Source of the DNA: Nyssa sinensis
Taxonomy: Eukaryota; Streptophyta; Magnoliopsida; Cornales; Nyssaceae
DNA: 64,000 nt
Direction of reading: 5' to 3'
Assembly (NCBI GenBank): GCA_008638375.1
Contig: CM018051.1
Span: forward strand, 40,878,677-40,942,676
Within the stretch, counting starts at the first letter, position 1; the number at the start of each line of letters is the position of its first letter. The position numbers and the translations under genes were made by a program. Shown here piece by piece: positions 24,950 to 39,267 of this stretch. The notes under the pieces are model-generated. The model was not told where the DNA came from. It was given only the letters and a program-made list of their open reading frames with translations, and searched no databases.

Positions 24950-25346
24950 GTGAAAAGGATTTAAATTGATTTTTAATTTTTTTTTTTGGGTTTTTTTGTA
25001 AAGTTTGGGGGCTAAAATACAATTTTAGAAAAATTATAGAAGAAAACCATCCGATATGGTCACAAAACAAGTGAACTGATCTAATTTGGTTGGGAACCAA
25101 CTGAGTGCAACCAGTTTAGTGCATCATATGATGCAAGCATGATGTCATCAGCCACTAAACAAAATGACATCATCTAGTTTTAAATCAGAATCTGTTTTAA
25201 TGCGGGTCAGTTTCGACACGTTATTCGACTCGACTTGACCCATTGACCGACCTGGTCAAGGGTTGACTAGTCAATCAAAGACCTCGCCTGTTCTGATCAC
25301 TTTCTCTAGCGATGGCCACCGATAACAGTGGTTTTCCGGCATCTAC
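24950..25346 (+). repeat. Duplicated LTR segment, copy 2
   Basis: Second copy of the block at 24,178-24,598. Here the LTR continues past gcatctac with atgttccaaacc, so this copy is the one in natural continuity with the rest of the LTR. Confidence 0.8.
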
Positions 25347-26833
25347 ATGTTCCAAACCTTTTTTCCATGAGGATTCCATATCAACCGTCAGAATTGGGTT
25401 TCATCTAAATTGGGCCATTGAAACAAAAGGTTACAAGTGGGCTCCAACAACCCCTATTTTTCCGATGTGTTTTCGACGCTATTTTGACATATTTTAGTCG
25501 TTATTTTTGCTTCGTTTTGATCCCCTTCTTCTTCTGGACCCTCAAGAGATCGTTTCTCGTTTATAAAACAGGGATAAACAAGTTCAAACTCTTGATTTGA
25601 TTCTCTCTCTTCTTAACTGTAACTTGCAGTTTCTCAATGGTTTCTTGATCATTTTGGTCGATTCAAATTTGCAATTTTCATATTTTTAAATGATCTTTCA
25701 AAACCCAAGCTTAAATAGAGCTTTAAATTTGGTTTCCACGTGACCCAAATTTTCATGTTTGGCCATTGTTGGTTCCTCACGAACTCTCAATTTTCTTTGG
25801 TTTTCTTTCCATGCATTCATAATAAAGTCACTTAAGTAGAAGAATCAAAATGAGAATAGAGGTTCCTTACCTGTTTATGCTTGTTTGGGTTTTCTCTCTC
25901 TTCTCTTGATCATTTCTCTCTCTACTGTTCTCTTGGTCTTTGCATGCCCCATTTTTTTTTATCTCTATCAGCTTCCTGAATCTCCACTTCACTAGTTCTG
26001 AGTGTACATTGTTCATGCATAAGCCATTTCTTCTTCTCTCTCTTTTTCTCTCCACATTTCCCCCTCTTTCTCTCTCTTTTATTTTTGTTGGCTAGATTTT
26101 GAGCTTATACAACACAACAGATTATATATATATATATATATATGGGTTGTATTGCTTCATGAATTTTGGTGGGGCAATATTTTGGTCCAATGAGATTAAG
26201 ACACATCATAACTTGAAGCCTTTAATGTTGACACCTCATTTTGCTACATGAAATTCATGTTCATATATGATGCTTATATTTATATTTGACTGAATTCATG
26301 ACAATAACACTCTAGTGGCCAAGTGATAGAGTTTTGATACTCTTAATCTTGGTCTTGAGTTCAAAACTTTGTAGAAGCATTTTGGCTCTTTTCCTTTACT
26401 TTGTATGTTTGTGGAGAATTTCATATCTCATTTAATATTATACTTATTATATATTCATATTTGTATATTTTTAACTACTTGATGTATGCATTTTATTCAT
26501 CCCCAAAATTTGAGATTTAATCTCCCAAGGTCTCTTATAATCTTTTACAATAATTCTTGAGTAAGCATACTTTATTCATGTATCGCTAATCTTAATTTTC
26601 TAAAATTATTCATGTCTTAATTCTCAGTCAACACAATCATAATTTGTCATCAAGTTATGACCTTTGACATTACATCACATTCTTAAAATTAATTGTCTCC
26701 GATTTATAGCTAATTGCTCTCATTTATACATTTGCTTCCATATTTATAGACTAGTGGTCTCAAGTAGAAATGCCCATGATTATTAAGCATCATTTTCCTT
26801 AATTGCTCTACTTAATTGGGTCGGGATGTTACA

Positions 26834-28881
26834 TATTGTATAAGTATACTTACGCACGCACACACCCCAATGAATCTCTAAATTCCTACTTTTATGATAA
26901 TCTTTATCTTTGAGATTGGAGTCCATTTTCTTGTGATGAATTCTTTGAGTGATAAGTGTCTTCATGTTTCTTTCCTTACTCTTTGATAGATCAGCCTTTC
27001 CTTTCTTTTCTCGTTGATGTGATTGGTTTATCATTATTTTCTCCTTGATCTAAATATAATTACTTTAACATTTATTACTTGACATAAATCATTATTAAAA
27101 GTCCATCAAGACTTTGTTAAAATCATAATTACTTGGGATAATTACACTAACCTCTCATGTGATATTTGACAATTATTGGAACATCCCTTGTTATCTCTGA
27201 TCTTACACTAACCTCTCTTTCAGAATTATCAAGAGACAAGCGGTAACGAAACGTATGCATTTGTTATTTTTACTTTTATGCCCTTAGGTTAAACTTAGAC
27301 TCTAAAAAATCTCACCATTTTTAATGATGACATATCATTGATGGATTTTGTTAAAAATAAACATTTAATCACATGAAGCAAGCAAATTCACAAAATTCTT
27401 GAAGAATAAAAAATCTCCCCCTAACTATATGCATATTTCACGAATGTAGAACATTGGAAAATTATACCCCTCAATTCATACATATTTAACAATATTTTAA
27501 TTTATCCATTTTTACTCTATTTTCAATCATATCAACGTCAAAAGATAAATGTTAAGGATACATCAACATGAAATGATATAAAAAACATTCAAAGATTACA
27601 TAACATCATAAAAAATATCCAACATATTATCAAAAGTTACATTAATATATCCTTCTCCCCTTTGGAGATCTTTAAAAATTAGTCATATTGAAAATATAGG
27701 CATGTTATTAACAAAATTATGCAAACTGTAGAAAATGAGTAATGCTAATGTGCATAGTAATACTAAGTACTTATAAAATTTATAAGAAATAATTATTAAG
27801 TAGAAAATCATCCAAAATAAGTTACAAACATTGTCTTGAAATATAATAGCATCGAAAGACTATATTTAGAATGTAACCAAAAGCCATCGTTTAATAATAA
27901 ATTACCAGGACCATTTTTTTTAGAAAATATCTCAAAAGTTAGTCTTTTCTTCCATAGGAATTCCAAGTTAACTATCTAAATCTTTTTATATTTTTTCAAT
28001 TTTCTTTTAGGAGGCTATTATGGAATGCACTTTTGGTAGCATTTGTTGTTGGTTAAAAAGAATTTGCTCCATTTCTATTAGTGATGGAGTTGGAAACAAG
28101 TATGACTCCGAAATGCAATTATGATTGAGTTCACGGTGTCAATGTGAAGTGGGCTTGTTTGTTGAATAAGGTTTCGTTTATTTTTTTATGAAAATACCAA
28201 ACTTGGCCATAATCCTAGTATTGATACTCCCAAATGGCATCTTTTTATCATCTTCTAGTTTTTTGATTGTTATGAGTGTTTGGGACGTCATATTTTCTTG
28301 GATGAGTTTGGAAAAGTTAATGTCTTTGCTTCTTTCTATAAGGAATATGATATAAAAATAATGTTGAGCACCTTATCAAATCCCTTATTGTTTAGAAGTA
28401 CATTTGACATGAGCATTTGTTTGGGATCTTATGTTTTGGATAAGGTTATTATATTCTAATTATTCATCTCATTCAACATCTTTTTCAAACACCAACTTGG
28501 TGGTTGCCTATTTCTCTGGACAAGATTTGGTAATTTTCAAATTTGTTGGTCATCTTGGTGTCTCATAGTTAATGGCTTCAACAAATGTCGATGTCATAGA
28601 ACAAAAATTCTTTACCTCCATAAAAGAAGTAAGATTCTTTTTTAAGTAAGTCTACCAGATTGGCATAAAATATTTGAATCATGTTTTTGTTGTCCAATTC
28701 AGTCATTTTCATTAATTTTTCCAACCTATAATTTTTTATAAGTTTGTGGATTCCTTAGAAATCATTTTTAGGTATTGCACATGATCATTTCAAACTTTCC
28801 TTATAGAATGATATCTATTTCTCGCACTTCTTCTTTGTGTGGTTATATTTAAAGGTTATATTTCTTAAGACGGCTGACTCA
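26834..28881. other. AT-rich intergenic DNA, no recognised gene
   Basis: No supported coding sequence. About 27,135-27,290 begins gggataattacactaacctc, a start I associate with a common plant MITE-like repeat, but no second terminus was found. A weak open-looking stretch near 28,200-28,450 matches nothing I recognise. Confidence 0.5.
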
Positions 28882-29102
28882 TGTAACACCCACCCTTAGA
28901 AAAATAAGGCAATTAGGATAGTGTAATGAAATTACCTCAAAAGAGAATCTTTCCAAGTTCCTTTAGATAGTATGTTTGGACCTGACCTCAACTAGGGTTA
29001 AAAACTAACCTAGCCATGAGTCAAGTTGACCTAAGCTGGGTCAAGTTGACCTAAGCTAGGTCAATAAAAATAAATTGGTTAAGTGATCAATACATCACTA
29101 AC

Positions 29103-31898
29103 TGTCATGACCCAAAACCCACCCTATACGGATCTCGTGTCGTGGGGCCGGCCCAATGGTCGTCCCTACTTTTTTCATTCCTTTACCAATGATAACAATA
29201 AGCAATATAACTATAACATCACAGTGCGAAAGCCTTATTACAACATTGTTCAAAATTGACAATAAGTCTGACAATAACCAACATAAACCAAACATAAACC
29301 ATTTGTTTTAGGTGGTGAGTGCATGGGAGAAACTACTGTATTCTATTGCTCCTCAACTGTCTCCCTACGCTCCTGACCTCTTACTGTAGTTCTATAGCAT
29401 TCTCACCTAAAAAATATGATGAATGGGATGAGCTAACAAAGCTCAGTAAGTAAAAGCCTATCTCAAATACGGGTTAGGGATTACATAGAAAAGCATGAAT
29501 TCAAAGGTAACATGATAGCCAGTCATGACAACGATTGCAGTTAACAGTAAAATGCCACAATGGCCAATAGACAATAATCGCAATCGACATGAGAACTGCC
29601 ACAATAAAACGGTCACAATCAAATGAGTGAACAGTTAACATCAATGCATATAAAATACCCTCGTAACTCTATATGTAAGAAAACCCCATCACCATATGTC
29701 CGAATACGGATTCGATCTGTAGGTCCTGTCAATCGGCCCGTAGATCCTGTTAATCAACGCCGAAGGTCCAGTCAATAGAGAACGGTCAATGCATATAAAA
29801 TACCCTTATAATTCCATATGTAAGAAAACCCCTATCACCATATGTCCGAATACGGATTCGACCCGTAGGTCCCGTCAATCAGCCCGTAGATCCTGTCAAT
29901 TGACCGGAAGGTCCAGTTAATCGATAAAAAAATCACCATTTTTCCATTTACAGTCTCGACATTCACTTATAAACCAAGATTCTATTGTGTATAAGGTATG
30001 AAATAACATGACATAAGCATACAATGATAGGCATCATTACAATAAATCAAATCATGAGATATTAATCAATAGACATCCACCAGATATGACAATATCAATG
30101 GTGGGAACAATAACAGTGGATACATTCATGAGTACAAGTTTTGGCAATAATGGAAAAATCATGGCTTGGAAAATCACGTATAAGAAATAGAAGTTTACTT
30201 ACCTTTTCAACGCGTCCTAGTATTCCGTGACCCTCCTTTTTTTCCTTTCAAGTCTCCTATATATCAGTAAACACATTTTAGCTTAAATTTCATTCATCAA
30301 ATTTATGTCTTGTTACTCTAATTAACTCTTTTATGACTTTATACTTTTTCGACTTTTAATTTGATCTAATTTACCCAAGGGTAAAATGGTCATTTACGCG
30401 TCTCTATTTTTCGGATTCTATTTTCACAATTTGGACTTTACCGTTGAGTCTAGAAGGTTTGAAATAATAAAAATTCACTATTTACTCAGCTCAATCGGAG
30501 TCCGTTTGACTCACCTTCAATGTAGGGGCATTTTGGTCATTTTGGCGTTCTATGGTTATTTTATTTTTTGGGACTCCGTCTCGTAAAACGAATCTCACCA
30601 TTAAATCCAAAAGGTCAAAAACAGTAAGTTTTCATTATTCATTCGATTAATTTACGCGTCAAAATTTAATTCGAATTTATTTAATTTCCTTAATTATTTA
30701 ATTTACTTAATTGTGTCTAATATATATATTATTTGAAGCAAAATAAATCACATGTGCCTCAGTGGCATAGTTGTTCCTCCTTCCCCTTGGTCACTGATCA
30801 CTGGTTCCAATCACAAGGTGTGCAACCTTTTTTTTTTTCTTTTTTTTCGTTTCCTGTACATGTTTAAGCCAACCAAGGTCTGCAACCCTTTTTTTTTTTT
30901 TTCTCTTTTTCTCTTTTTCATTTCCTGTACATGTTTAAGGCAACCATTGGATAACTTCTCCTTTACAACCAAACGCCCCCCAAACTCAAATTTAAAATTT
31001 ACCCCGAGCAGCCATCTAAATGGGTGGGTCGGGTCAGACCCGACCTAGTTTGGCCCAAATTAAAGATCAAAAACTCAGCCACAACGCACGTCCTGCTTCC
31101 CCACGCGTGGCCAGTGATCTTCTCCGTCAATGGCGACTTGCCAACGACGATTTTTCTTGCATTTTTCAGTGGGGTTCATACCTACAGCCCATGGGCAACC
31201 CAAATTTACCCACGATTTTCCGATCGGAGTGCCGATCGGCCCCAAAATAGGGAAAATCGCAGCTCCACCGGAGCTGTGCGATTTTTCGGCCAGCCATTTT
31301 CTTCCCAATTTCACACCATTTTCCTCTACTGTTTTAACACAAAATGATCCTTACAATGTTCCTACACTTTATACACATAACTCCTAAGCATTCAAATTGA
31401 ATTTTATGCAACAAGATCGCAAAACCAATTCAACGGAAAAAAAAAAAAAAAAAAAACCTGTAACTCAACTTCTCAGGCTATTTTTCCCACCATTTTCTTT
31501 GATTCTTTTTCCTATAAACTCCTAATTTCATGCTTGTTATGCCCTATCATGCAATCTAGATTTCATGCTTGAAATTTAAGAAAATAAAAATGAGTTTCTT
31601 ACTTTTTCTGTATCTTTTCCCAATCGCAGTTTTCCTGTTTGTCCTTGTTCTTCCCCATCCGATTTCCTCTCTTTTCTCCACTGACCCACCTCCTGCTTCT
31701 TCCCGTATTGCTTATTCCTTCCTTATTCTCCCTTGCGCCCACCCACTTCTTCTTCTTCTTCATTTTTCCTCTTTCTGCTCCCTGCGCCGCTTGCTCTGCT
31801 CCTCCCTTCTTTGCGGTTTCTTTTTTTTTTTTTTTCTTTGTTTCTCCAGTTCTAACGTAGCATGCTTCCACTTTTAAAAAAAAAAAACCCGCCCCTCC

Positions 31899-31937
<39 letters not shown>

Positions 31938-32385
31938 CCCCCCTTTGCCCTTTCTCTTTTATGGGCATAACTCCCTTCAGTTTTTTTTTTTTCTTTTTAC
32001 ACGGTTACATGTAATGCTTAACATATATACCTTTATATATTTATACTTATTTATCTAGATCTATATATATATATATATATATATATGTTGTCCACCTTTC
32101 AACTTCCCATTTTATTTTTCATTTTTTTATTTCTTTCTAATTATTATTTTATCTTTTATTTTATTTTACCTTCCTATTTTTTTCTTTTTATTCCTGTCCC
32201 ACCCTTTTTTGTTCTCTTATCGCTATTCGTGTACCTTGGCTTGTTTGGGCTTTGCCTGGAATCCTCCGTACATTTGAAACAATTTCAACTCCAACTCGTC
32301 CATTTCATTTGACATTATAACATAGAGCCCTATCGACTCGACTTCACACGGTTCGCTCGGTTACAATTTGGGTCGGGGTATTACA
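29103..32385 (-). mobile_element. 3.28-kb solo LTR, TSD CTAAC
   Basis: TG...CA ends (TGTCATGACCC to CGGGGTATTACA) are flanked by perfect CTAAC duplications at 29,098-29,102 and 32,386-32,390. On the minus strand it is the TGTAATAC family. It carries a ~140-bp tandem duplication, T-rich and CT-rich tracts (about 30,820-31,000 and 31,650-32,000) and a TA microsatellite near 32,060. Open frames inside are low-complexity and not genes. Confidence 0.92.
29640..29930 (+). repeat. ~140-bp tandem duplication in the solo LTR
   Basis: The unit running 'caatgcatataaaatacc ... ccgaatacggattcga ... aggtccagt' occurs twice in succession with few differences. Confidence 0.8.
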
Positions 32386-34639
32386 CTAACCTAAAGTGAG
32401 GAAAATGTTACACAAAATATTATGAATTAATAAATAAAATAATTATTTATTAATTAAGAAAAAATAGAGAAAATACAATATAAATACATAAAATATTGGT
32501 AAAAATAAAAATAAAAATTTATTAAATTAATTTTAGTATTATGTAACCTATACATAATACTAGAGGCCAAATAAACACACTCAAGTGTGCATATATGTGA
32601 ATCTGCATGTATGAATATGTATAAAAAAATAAAGAAAAAATGAATAAAAATAAGTTTGCCCATCATGTGACTTGCATATGATGGGAAAAGTTGAAACACA
32701 CACTATGTGTGTTGGTGTGTGTGTGTATATACATATGTGTGTGTGTATAAAGGGTGGAAAAAGATTAGGAAAATAAGGAAGAAAAATGAGGGGGATAACC
32801 ACTAAAGCTACATGTAGCAGCCCTAAAAAGGCTACATTCAGCCTTATATATATAGAGAGGGGGGGATTCAAGCTTAAATGAGTACATGTGTGTTCTACAC
32901 CAAGGTCTGTAGATGAAGGCTTGCTAGAGTAACAAAAGTAGCATGGTGAAACTCAAATGAGGGACATGCAAAGATTTGAGAGAGAGAGTACCATGAAAAG
33001 TAAGTTTCTCTCACTAAAAATCTTATGACTACCTTTAGTTTCAGTCATTGAACTTATATACATGTACATAATAATCTATAAAGTTGAAAATAATGAGAAA
33101 ATGATAACAATTGGGCTTTAAGAAACCCTAGAATGCCATACCTGAAACTAGTGAAAATGGGTTTCTAACAAACTTGAACAAAGCTTGGTTTTAAATATAT
33201 GATTTGAAAGAGTATTTAACAAGGAGTCTATGGAAACTTATATCAACCAAAATGGTTAAGAGACCATCAAGAAATAGTGACCTATTATCACGACCCGAAA
33301 CCCACCCTTTACGGATTTAAGATCGCGGGGCCGACCCTCTGGCCGTCCCTAACATTTTCTTTTAACTATATTAGTGATAACAAATGTGTAATAAAATAAT
33401 TAAACAGCAAAAGTCATAATAGGGTTCTATATATCAAAAAAAAAAAAATCAACATTTACATCACCCCTAGGGTGTGGATACATGGGAGAGCTAAGACTGC
33501 ACTTATCATTTTCTATTACATTCTAAAAATGTCCACTATAGCTTGCAAGCTCCTATTGTCTGCTTACAACGTCCCTTCTTGAAATAAATATATAAATTTG
33601 AATGAGCTAACTTAGCTTAGTAAGTAAATTTCATTTACTCTGCCATGGGTCAGGGTCAATATAGAAAAGAGCATAATCCAAGATAAGCAAGGATATGATA
33701 ACATGATAACCAGTCAAGAAATTAATAAAATGCCATAATAGCTAATCATCGAAAGCGTGAAACAATAGAAATGACCCTTAGGTCTAAGGCACATCCCATA
33801 ACAGTTAGAATAAATGAGTATCAAATGATATAAGGTACATGAGATCATCAATAGGGATCTAGCCAAAACAAGAGTCATACTACCACAATCATAAGATAAC
33901 CAATTACAAACTAATTGATAAGCTTTCAAAACATATGATTATTCATAGGAAAAAATATGATCATCCTATGAGTTCAATAAGAGATATGATATCAAACCTA
34001 ATTGATGCACATTTTGTTTAGGGCTTGGCATACCCTCGGGTCTCTTAGGGCCCGACATACCCTCAGTTTTTACTCAGTGCATATATCACGCCATCTGTCC
34101 TTTACGGAGTTTGCCATATGCTTACATGGACTTTGACCCGTAGGTTTAGTAAACCAGTAAAAGCATCAGATGGATGTTGTGACTGAGTACAACTCTAGGT
34201 ACTCATAATATATTATGATCATCATAATTCCACGAAGAGTATACATATATGTGGAATATCATTTTTCTCAGTAATGAGAACATAACAGTTAGCCTTTCAA
34301 GGCATGGTACAAAGTGTGCAAACATTCATGGTAAAGATATAACAATCAAATTCTCAATAATTTTCACAAGATAGAACAAACATGAAATTGTGGAATCAAT
34401 AACATCAAATACCTATAGAAGTACAAATTTGGCAGTATAAAGGAATAACATTTTGACATGGCTAGGAAAGTCATGCCCTGAATTTTCATAATCCCAAGGT
34501 GTAATGAGAATAATAAAATAAAAGAATTAAATTAATATATTTGTTTTTAATTGGCTTTTACTTGTTAATCTCCAAGATCATGTCTTATAATGGCTTAAAG
34601 TGTAGGCTAAACATAGCCTAGGTGCTTTCATAACCCAAC

Positions 34640-34915
34640 TCCAAGGTGATGACCAAGCATGGTCCAAATGGTTGTTTAGCATAGCCTAAAATGATGACAA
34701 AGCATGGTCAAGGTTGGTGGCCTAATATGGCTTAAGTAAAGGTCAAATATTTTCCTAAGTAGTGACCAAACATGGTCCCAAAGAGTGGCCAACCATGGCC
34801 CAAAAGAGTGGCCAAACATGGCCTAGAGATTGGCCAAACATAGCCCAAGGTGATTGGCCAACATGGCCTAGGGGTTAGCCAAACACGGCCCAAAGTAAGT
34901 GGCCAAGGGTGCAAG
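34640..34915 (-). repeat. Inverted copy of the GGCCATGTTTGG minisatellite
   Basis: Units of the type gtggccaaacatggccnnna repeat about a dozen times. It corresponds to the array at 2,040-2,310. Confidence 0.8.
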
Positions 34916-35381
34916 GGGCTTGGCGTGCAGGGGTGGAGGAACGCGATGGGGGCCCAAGCAAGCGGGACCGCAGGCACTCGCGGCGCGCAGGGCGCGCGGT
35001 TTACTGCTAGCTATTGGGCTACTGTTCCTGTAGCTACAGTGTATTGCTGCAACCTATTTTCTTCCTTTTCTGAATTTTTTTTCAAAGTGCTGCAAGCTAA
35101 TTTTTTCAATTTTTAACTTACTTTCTCAAGGTTTTTAACCCTCACTTTTTGGCACTCTTCCTATTTATATATGGGGCATTTTACACACCCAACAACTCTT
35201 TTTAATTCATAAAATTTTGACATGGTCTCCTTTGTTTTCTAAGCATTTTTCACCTAATATTTTACACCATAATCCACCACTCTTAAACTAACTACGAAAC
35301 TATATCTTCTTACTCAACTAAGCCATTCATACATAATTTAAACAACAAAGCCATTCATACATAATTTAAAACATATATCCA

Positions 35382-35415
<34 letters not shown>

Positions 35416-36712
35416 TTGAAGCTTAAGTGCCATGAGCTCCATGCTCATTACATATTTAGGGCCTTGCGCATTGTTTCAATGTTATATAAAATTTTACAAG
35501 TTAATACATGTGTCCTAGGGCTTATGCCCTCATACAACCAAAAATATGCCCCAATGGCCAAATGTTCTTCATGGTCTATTTCCCTTTCCATGCTTCAAGA
35601 CTTCATCAAGTCTCATGTACCGGGAGTCTCATCTGTAATATATAATCTCATATAGGGTAAGCACGACGGCTTGTATGACATAATACTAATATAAAGAATA
35701 AAAATAAGGCGTGACATGTGCAAAGTAAACATTTATAAGCTATAAACCTCCTAATTCATTAATGCAATGTAATAGCAATATGCATGACACACACATGCAA
35801 CTCTATGCCTAACCCATGCCTCGCTTCATCATCCGTCCTCGTTAGCACGTGAGTACTGTTATTAGTCAGATTTTGGGTTTTTCACCACAGGATCTACACC
35901 CTCATAATGCATAGCACCAAAGTGCTCAACACACGTCATGTTTCCAAAGATTCAAGTATGCCAAAATGCTTGATTTTTTTCTATGCAATTTCAATGAGGC
36001 ATTTATCAAACCTATGAAGTGTGCCTTAAATAATGCATCATACATAAAGCAAACTATAACTTTTAAACCACAAAACTTTGTCTACATGAACATAGCATAT
36101 AATCTAATCAACTATACATATAATCATGTTACATATTCACAACCTTATCAAATTCTCAAAGATTACACAAGTACACAAAGTACCAATACATTGAGCAAAA
36201 CATAACTTTCAAACTATAAGACTTTGTCTATATGAACATAAGCTAGAATGCAATGAATTATACATATATTCATGTTACGTGTTCATCACTTCATCAAATT
36301 TCCAAAAAATATATAAGTACGCAAGGTACCAACCCTAGATTTTCAAAGTAATTATATGCTAGGTGGTTTTCTAACAACAAGTAAGCATGTAAATCATACA
36401 ATCAACTTATCAAAGCACTATTAAACTTAATCCTTCTTCTTTACTTAGCAAAATATCATACCTAAAAGGATTTTTCTCAACCCTAGGGAGTTGTGTTCAC
36501 TTCATTGCCGAACCAATTAGTAAGATTGTAGCCCTTGTGGTGGAGAACAATTTCCTAAAAGGAAGCCTTGAGAGATTCCAAGGCTAGAGATGAGTTTTGA
36601 AAGGTAGAAAGTTGAAAAACCTAGGTTTCACTTATGGTTTCTCTCCATGCATGACTTGCAGCTCTTTCTCAGATCAATTCTGATAATTTTAACTCTAAAG
36701 GGTCATATAAAT

Positions 36713-39267
36713 TGTAATAACCTGAAAAAAAAATTTTTATATATAAAATTTTCTTGGTTATTAAAATTTTTTTTTTAATTGATAATGTTATGGTTATTAT
36801 TATTATTATTATTATTGTTATTATTATTATTAGAAAAATTTAAATGTGAGTTATGCATGTATGTGTATGAGTGATGTATATGTGATTACATGTATATATA
36901 TATATATACATGTACATGTCAAATGTGTTGTATGTATATGTATAGATAGATATGTATATATATACATGTGTTGGAGAGAAGTGGAAAATAGTGCATGTGT
37001 GCACTGTGTGTGTGTACAACAGGTCTGGTGTGTGTGTGTTAGTGACAGACCGTCTGTGTGTGTGTGTGGTGTGGTGTAAGTGTGTGTCTAGAGTGGGTGT
37101 AAATGGGTGAGATATATAGGTGGATATATAAGGCAGCTTTGCATTTAATGCAAAGCTGCCTTGTAGGGAAATTTGGGTGGTTGAATAGAAGGGAGAAGGG
37201 TCAAGAAAAGGGGTTGTGCAAGGGGTGACGTGAGAGAGTGGAAGTGTGTGATTGTATATGTCTCAGTTGGGAGGAAAGAAAGAAAAGAGAAACAGAGAGT
37301 AAGAGAGAGAGAGAGTTTTGAAAATGAGAAGAGATTTTGGAGCTTGATTCAAGCTTGGAACCAAGAAGGTGAAGAAGACACGGCTAGAGAGAGAAAAACT
37401 CAGAAAAGAGGTAAGTGACCCAGTTTTGTTTTATTTTTTTTTAAAGCATGATAATTAATTTGATGTATAGGGTCTTAAAGAGCATGTTGTAAGGTTCATT
37501 TTGCAAAAAGAATGAAAGAAAATGACAAAGAAACGAGGGAGAAAATGAGAGTTACAGGTTGGGGGCAATAATCGGGTTTTAGGGATTTTGTGTTTAAAAA
37601 CTTCCTAAGATTATGAGAAAGTGTTCCTCTTGAACACAAGAAACCTTTAGGATTAGAATGAGAGGAAAGCAGTGATTCAAAAGCCATGAAAATAGAGGTT
37701 TGACAGTCGACCGGAAAACTGAGAAGGGAAGAAATGAGGTAGATTCACTCTATTTAAATGACCCCAAATCATGTTAAAATGTTTTAAAAACATTGTGGGT
37801 TAGTTTAGGATTGAAAATGGCTTTGAAAACACCAAGAAAAATCAAGTTTAAAAACTTGATTTTTGTAGTTTCTGGCGACGTCGCCTGAGAAGGTGACCGG
37901 AGACTCGCCGGAACCCTACCGAAAAATCGGGGAACGAAGGGGGGACTGTTCCGGGTCGGGTCCGGGTCGGTTCGGCTTCGGGTCGGGCTTGGGCGATCCA
38001 CCCCTGCCACGTGTCACCTTATTGTTTTAAATTAAAAGATGAAATGGGCTGTTTGGCTACGGGTGTAAGAAATTGAAAATTGAAATTGAAACAGGAACAG
38101 GGATATCCTATCCCTGTTCTGGACAAATCCCTGTTTAGGTAACCGAATTGAGAATATGAGAAATAGAATTTACAAATTAACCCCTAGACTTTTTGAAATT
38201 AACTTTGACCCAGAACTTTCAAAATTTACAAACTGACCCCCCAACTGTTAATTATTATAATTTGACCCACCAGAATAAAATATTAATTAAATTAATTAAT
38301 TATTATTTATTTATTTAAATATTCTAAAATAATCCAGAGTCCAAATGGGACAAGTCATTAGTGTATTTTGACTGTTTCGACCATTCTGAGGCCAATGGTG
38401 AGGTCCATTTTACGAGACGGGGTCCCAAAAAATAAAAGACCCGTAGTAACCTTTAAAATTACCAAAATGCCCCTGAATTGAAACACAGTGAAACTGAACT
38501 CCAAATTAAGTAAACAAATAGTGAAACTTTATTATCTCGAGCATTCCGGACTCAACCAGTCGGAGTCCGATTTGTGAAAAAAGGTCTCAAAATGTAAGGA
38601 CCCCTGAAAAGTGCAAAATGATTGTTTTGCCCTTTTGAACCCAGATGTTTGAATTGAGTTCTACGAAAACCTAAACTTAATTATCTTCGACGTCCTGGAC
38701 TCAATAGTAGAGTTTAATTTAGCAAAATAACAACTTATAAAGTAAAGACATAAAATTTGTTGAATAGCATCATTTAAGATCCGTAAAGCGAGACATGAGT
38801 GGGCATAGAGTTGCATGGGTGTGTCACGCATCCTGTTCATATACCGCATACTATTCACATACTGCCATGATGATGTTAAATGCCATGTAGATATAACTGT
38901 ACACTTGCACATGCCACGCCCTTGATTTTGTTTCTTGCATTAGCATTATATTGTACCAAGCAGTTGAGCTGACCCATTCGTGGGACAAACATTTCAGATG
39001 ACGCTCCAGCTGGCGACATGTAGAGAGGATTTGATTGTGGATTTTGTTTGGCCCGAGAGGCGCATGTAATGTTGTATAAGGGCATAAGCCCGAGACTATT
39101 TTTATTTTGTATATGTCGTGAACGAATGGCCCAGACCCTATATAATGTAACAGAATGGTGTATAGAATGTGTGTGATTGTCCTTAATTGTCTTTATTTCT
39201 TTTATTTATTTATTTCTTTTTGTCTTGTTACTCGCGCCTCGGGTTCGCTGGAATTCGGAGCGTGACA
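36713..39267 (+). mobile_element. 2.56-kb solo LTR, innermost of the nest, TSD TAAAT
   Basis: The ends TGTAATAACCTG and GGAGCGTGACA are flanked by perfect TAAAT at 36,708-36,712 and 39,268-39,272. It has ATT/TA/GT microsatellites (about 36,800-37,080), a GA-rich tract (about 37,260-37,420) and a 3' segment (38,760-39,020) resembling family A ('cagttgagctgaccc ... cagatgacgctcc'). No coding. It is the youngest insertion of the stack by position. Confidence 0.92.

Larger units (their letters stand above)
23500..26833 (-). mobile_element. LTR of the TGTAATAY...TGACA family (minus strand), one end missing
   Basis: The right end, gggtcgggatgttaca, is the family's 5' terminus read from the other strand. 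The order of interior landmarks follows the solo LTR at 5,804-9,893. The opposite end is missing somewhere around 23,480-23,590. It is disrupted by a duplication and a foreign insert at 24,178-25,346. Confidence 0.65.

Noticed and set aside
31020..31877. Overlapping frames on both strands, up to 107 codons
   Set aside because: They lie in the LTR at 29,103-32,385, are low-complexity and have no homology I recognise.
36846..37420. Cys/Val-rich and Arg/Glu-rich frames
   Set aside because: They are translations of GT and GA microsatellites in the solo LTR at 36,713-39,267.
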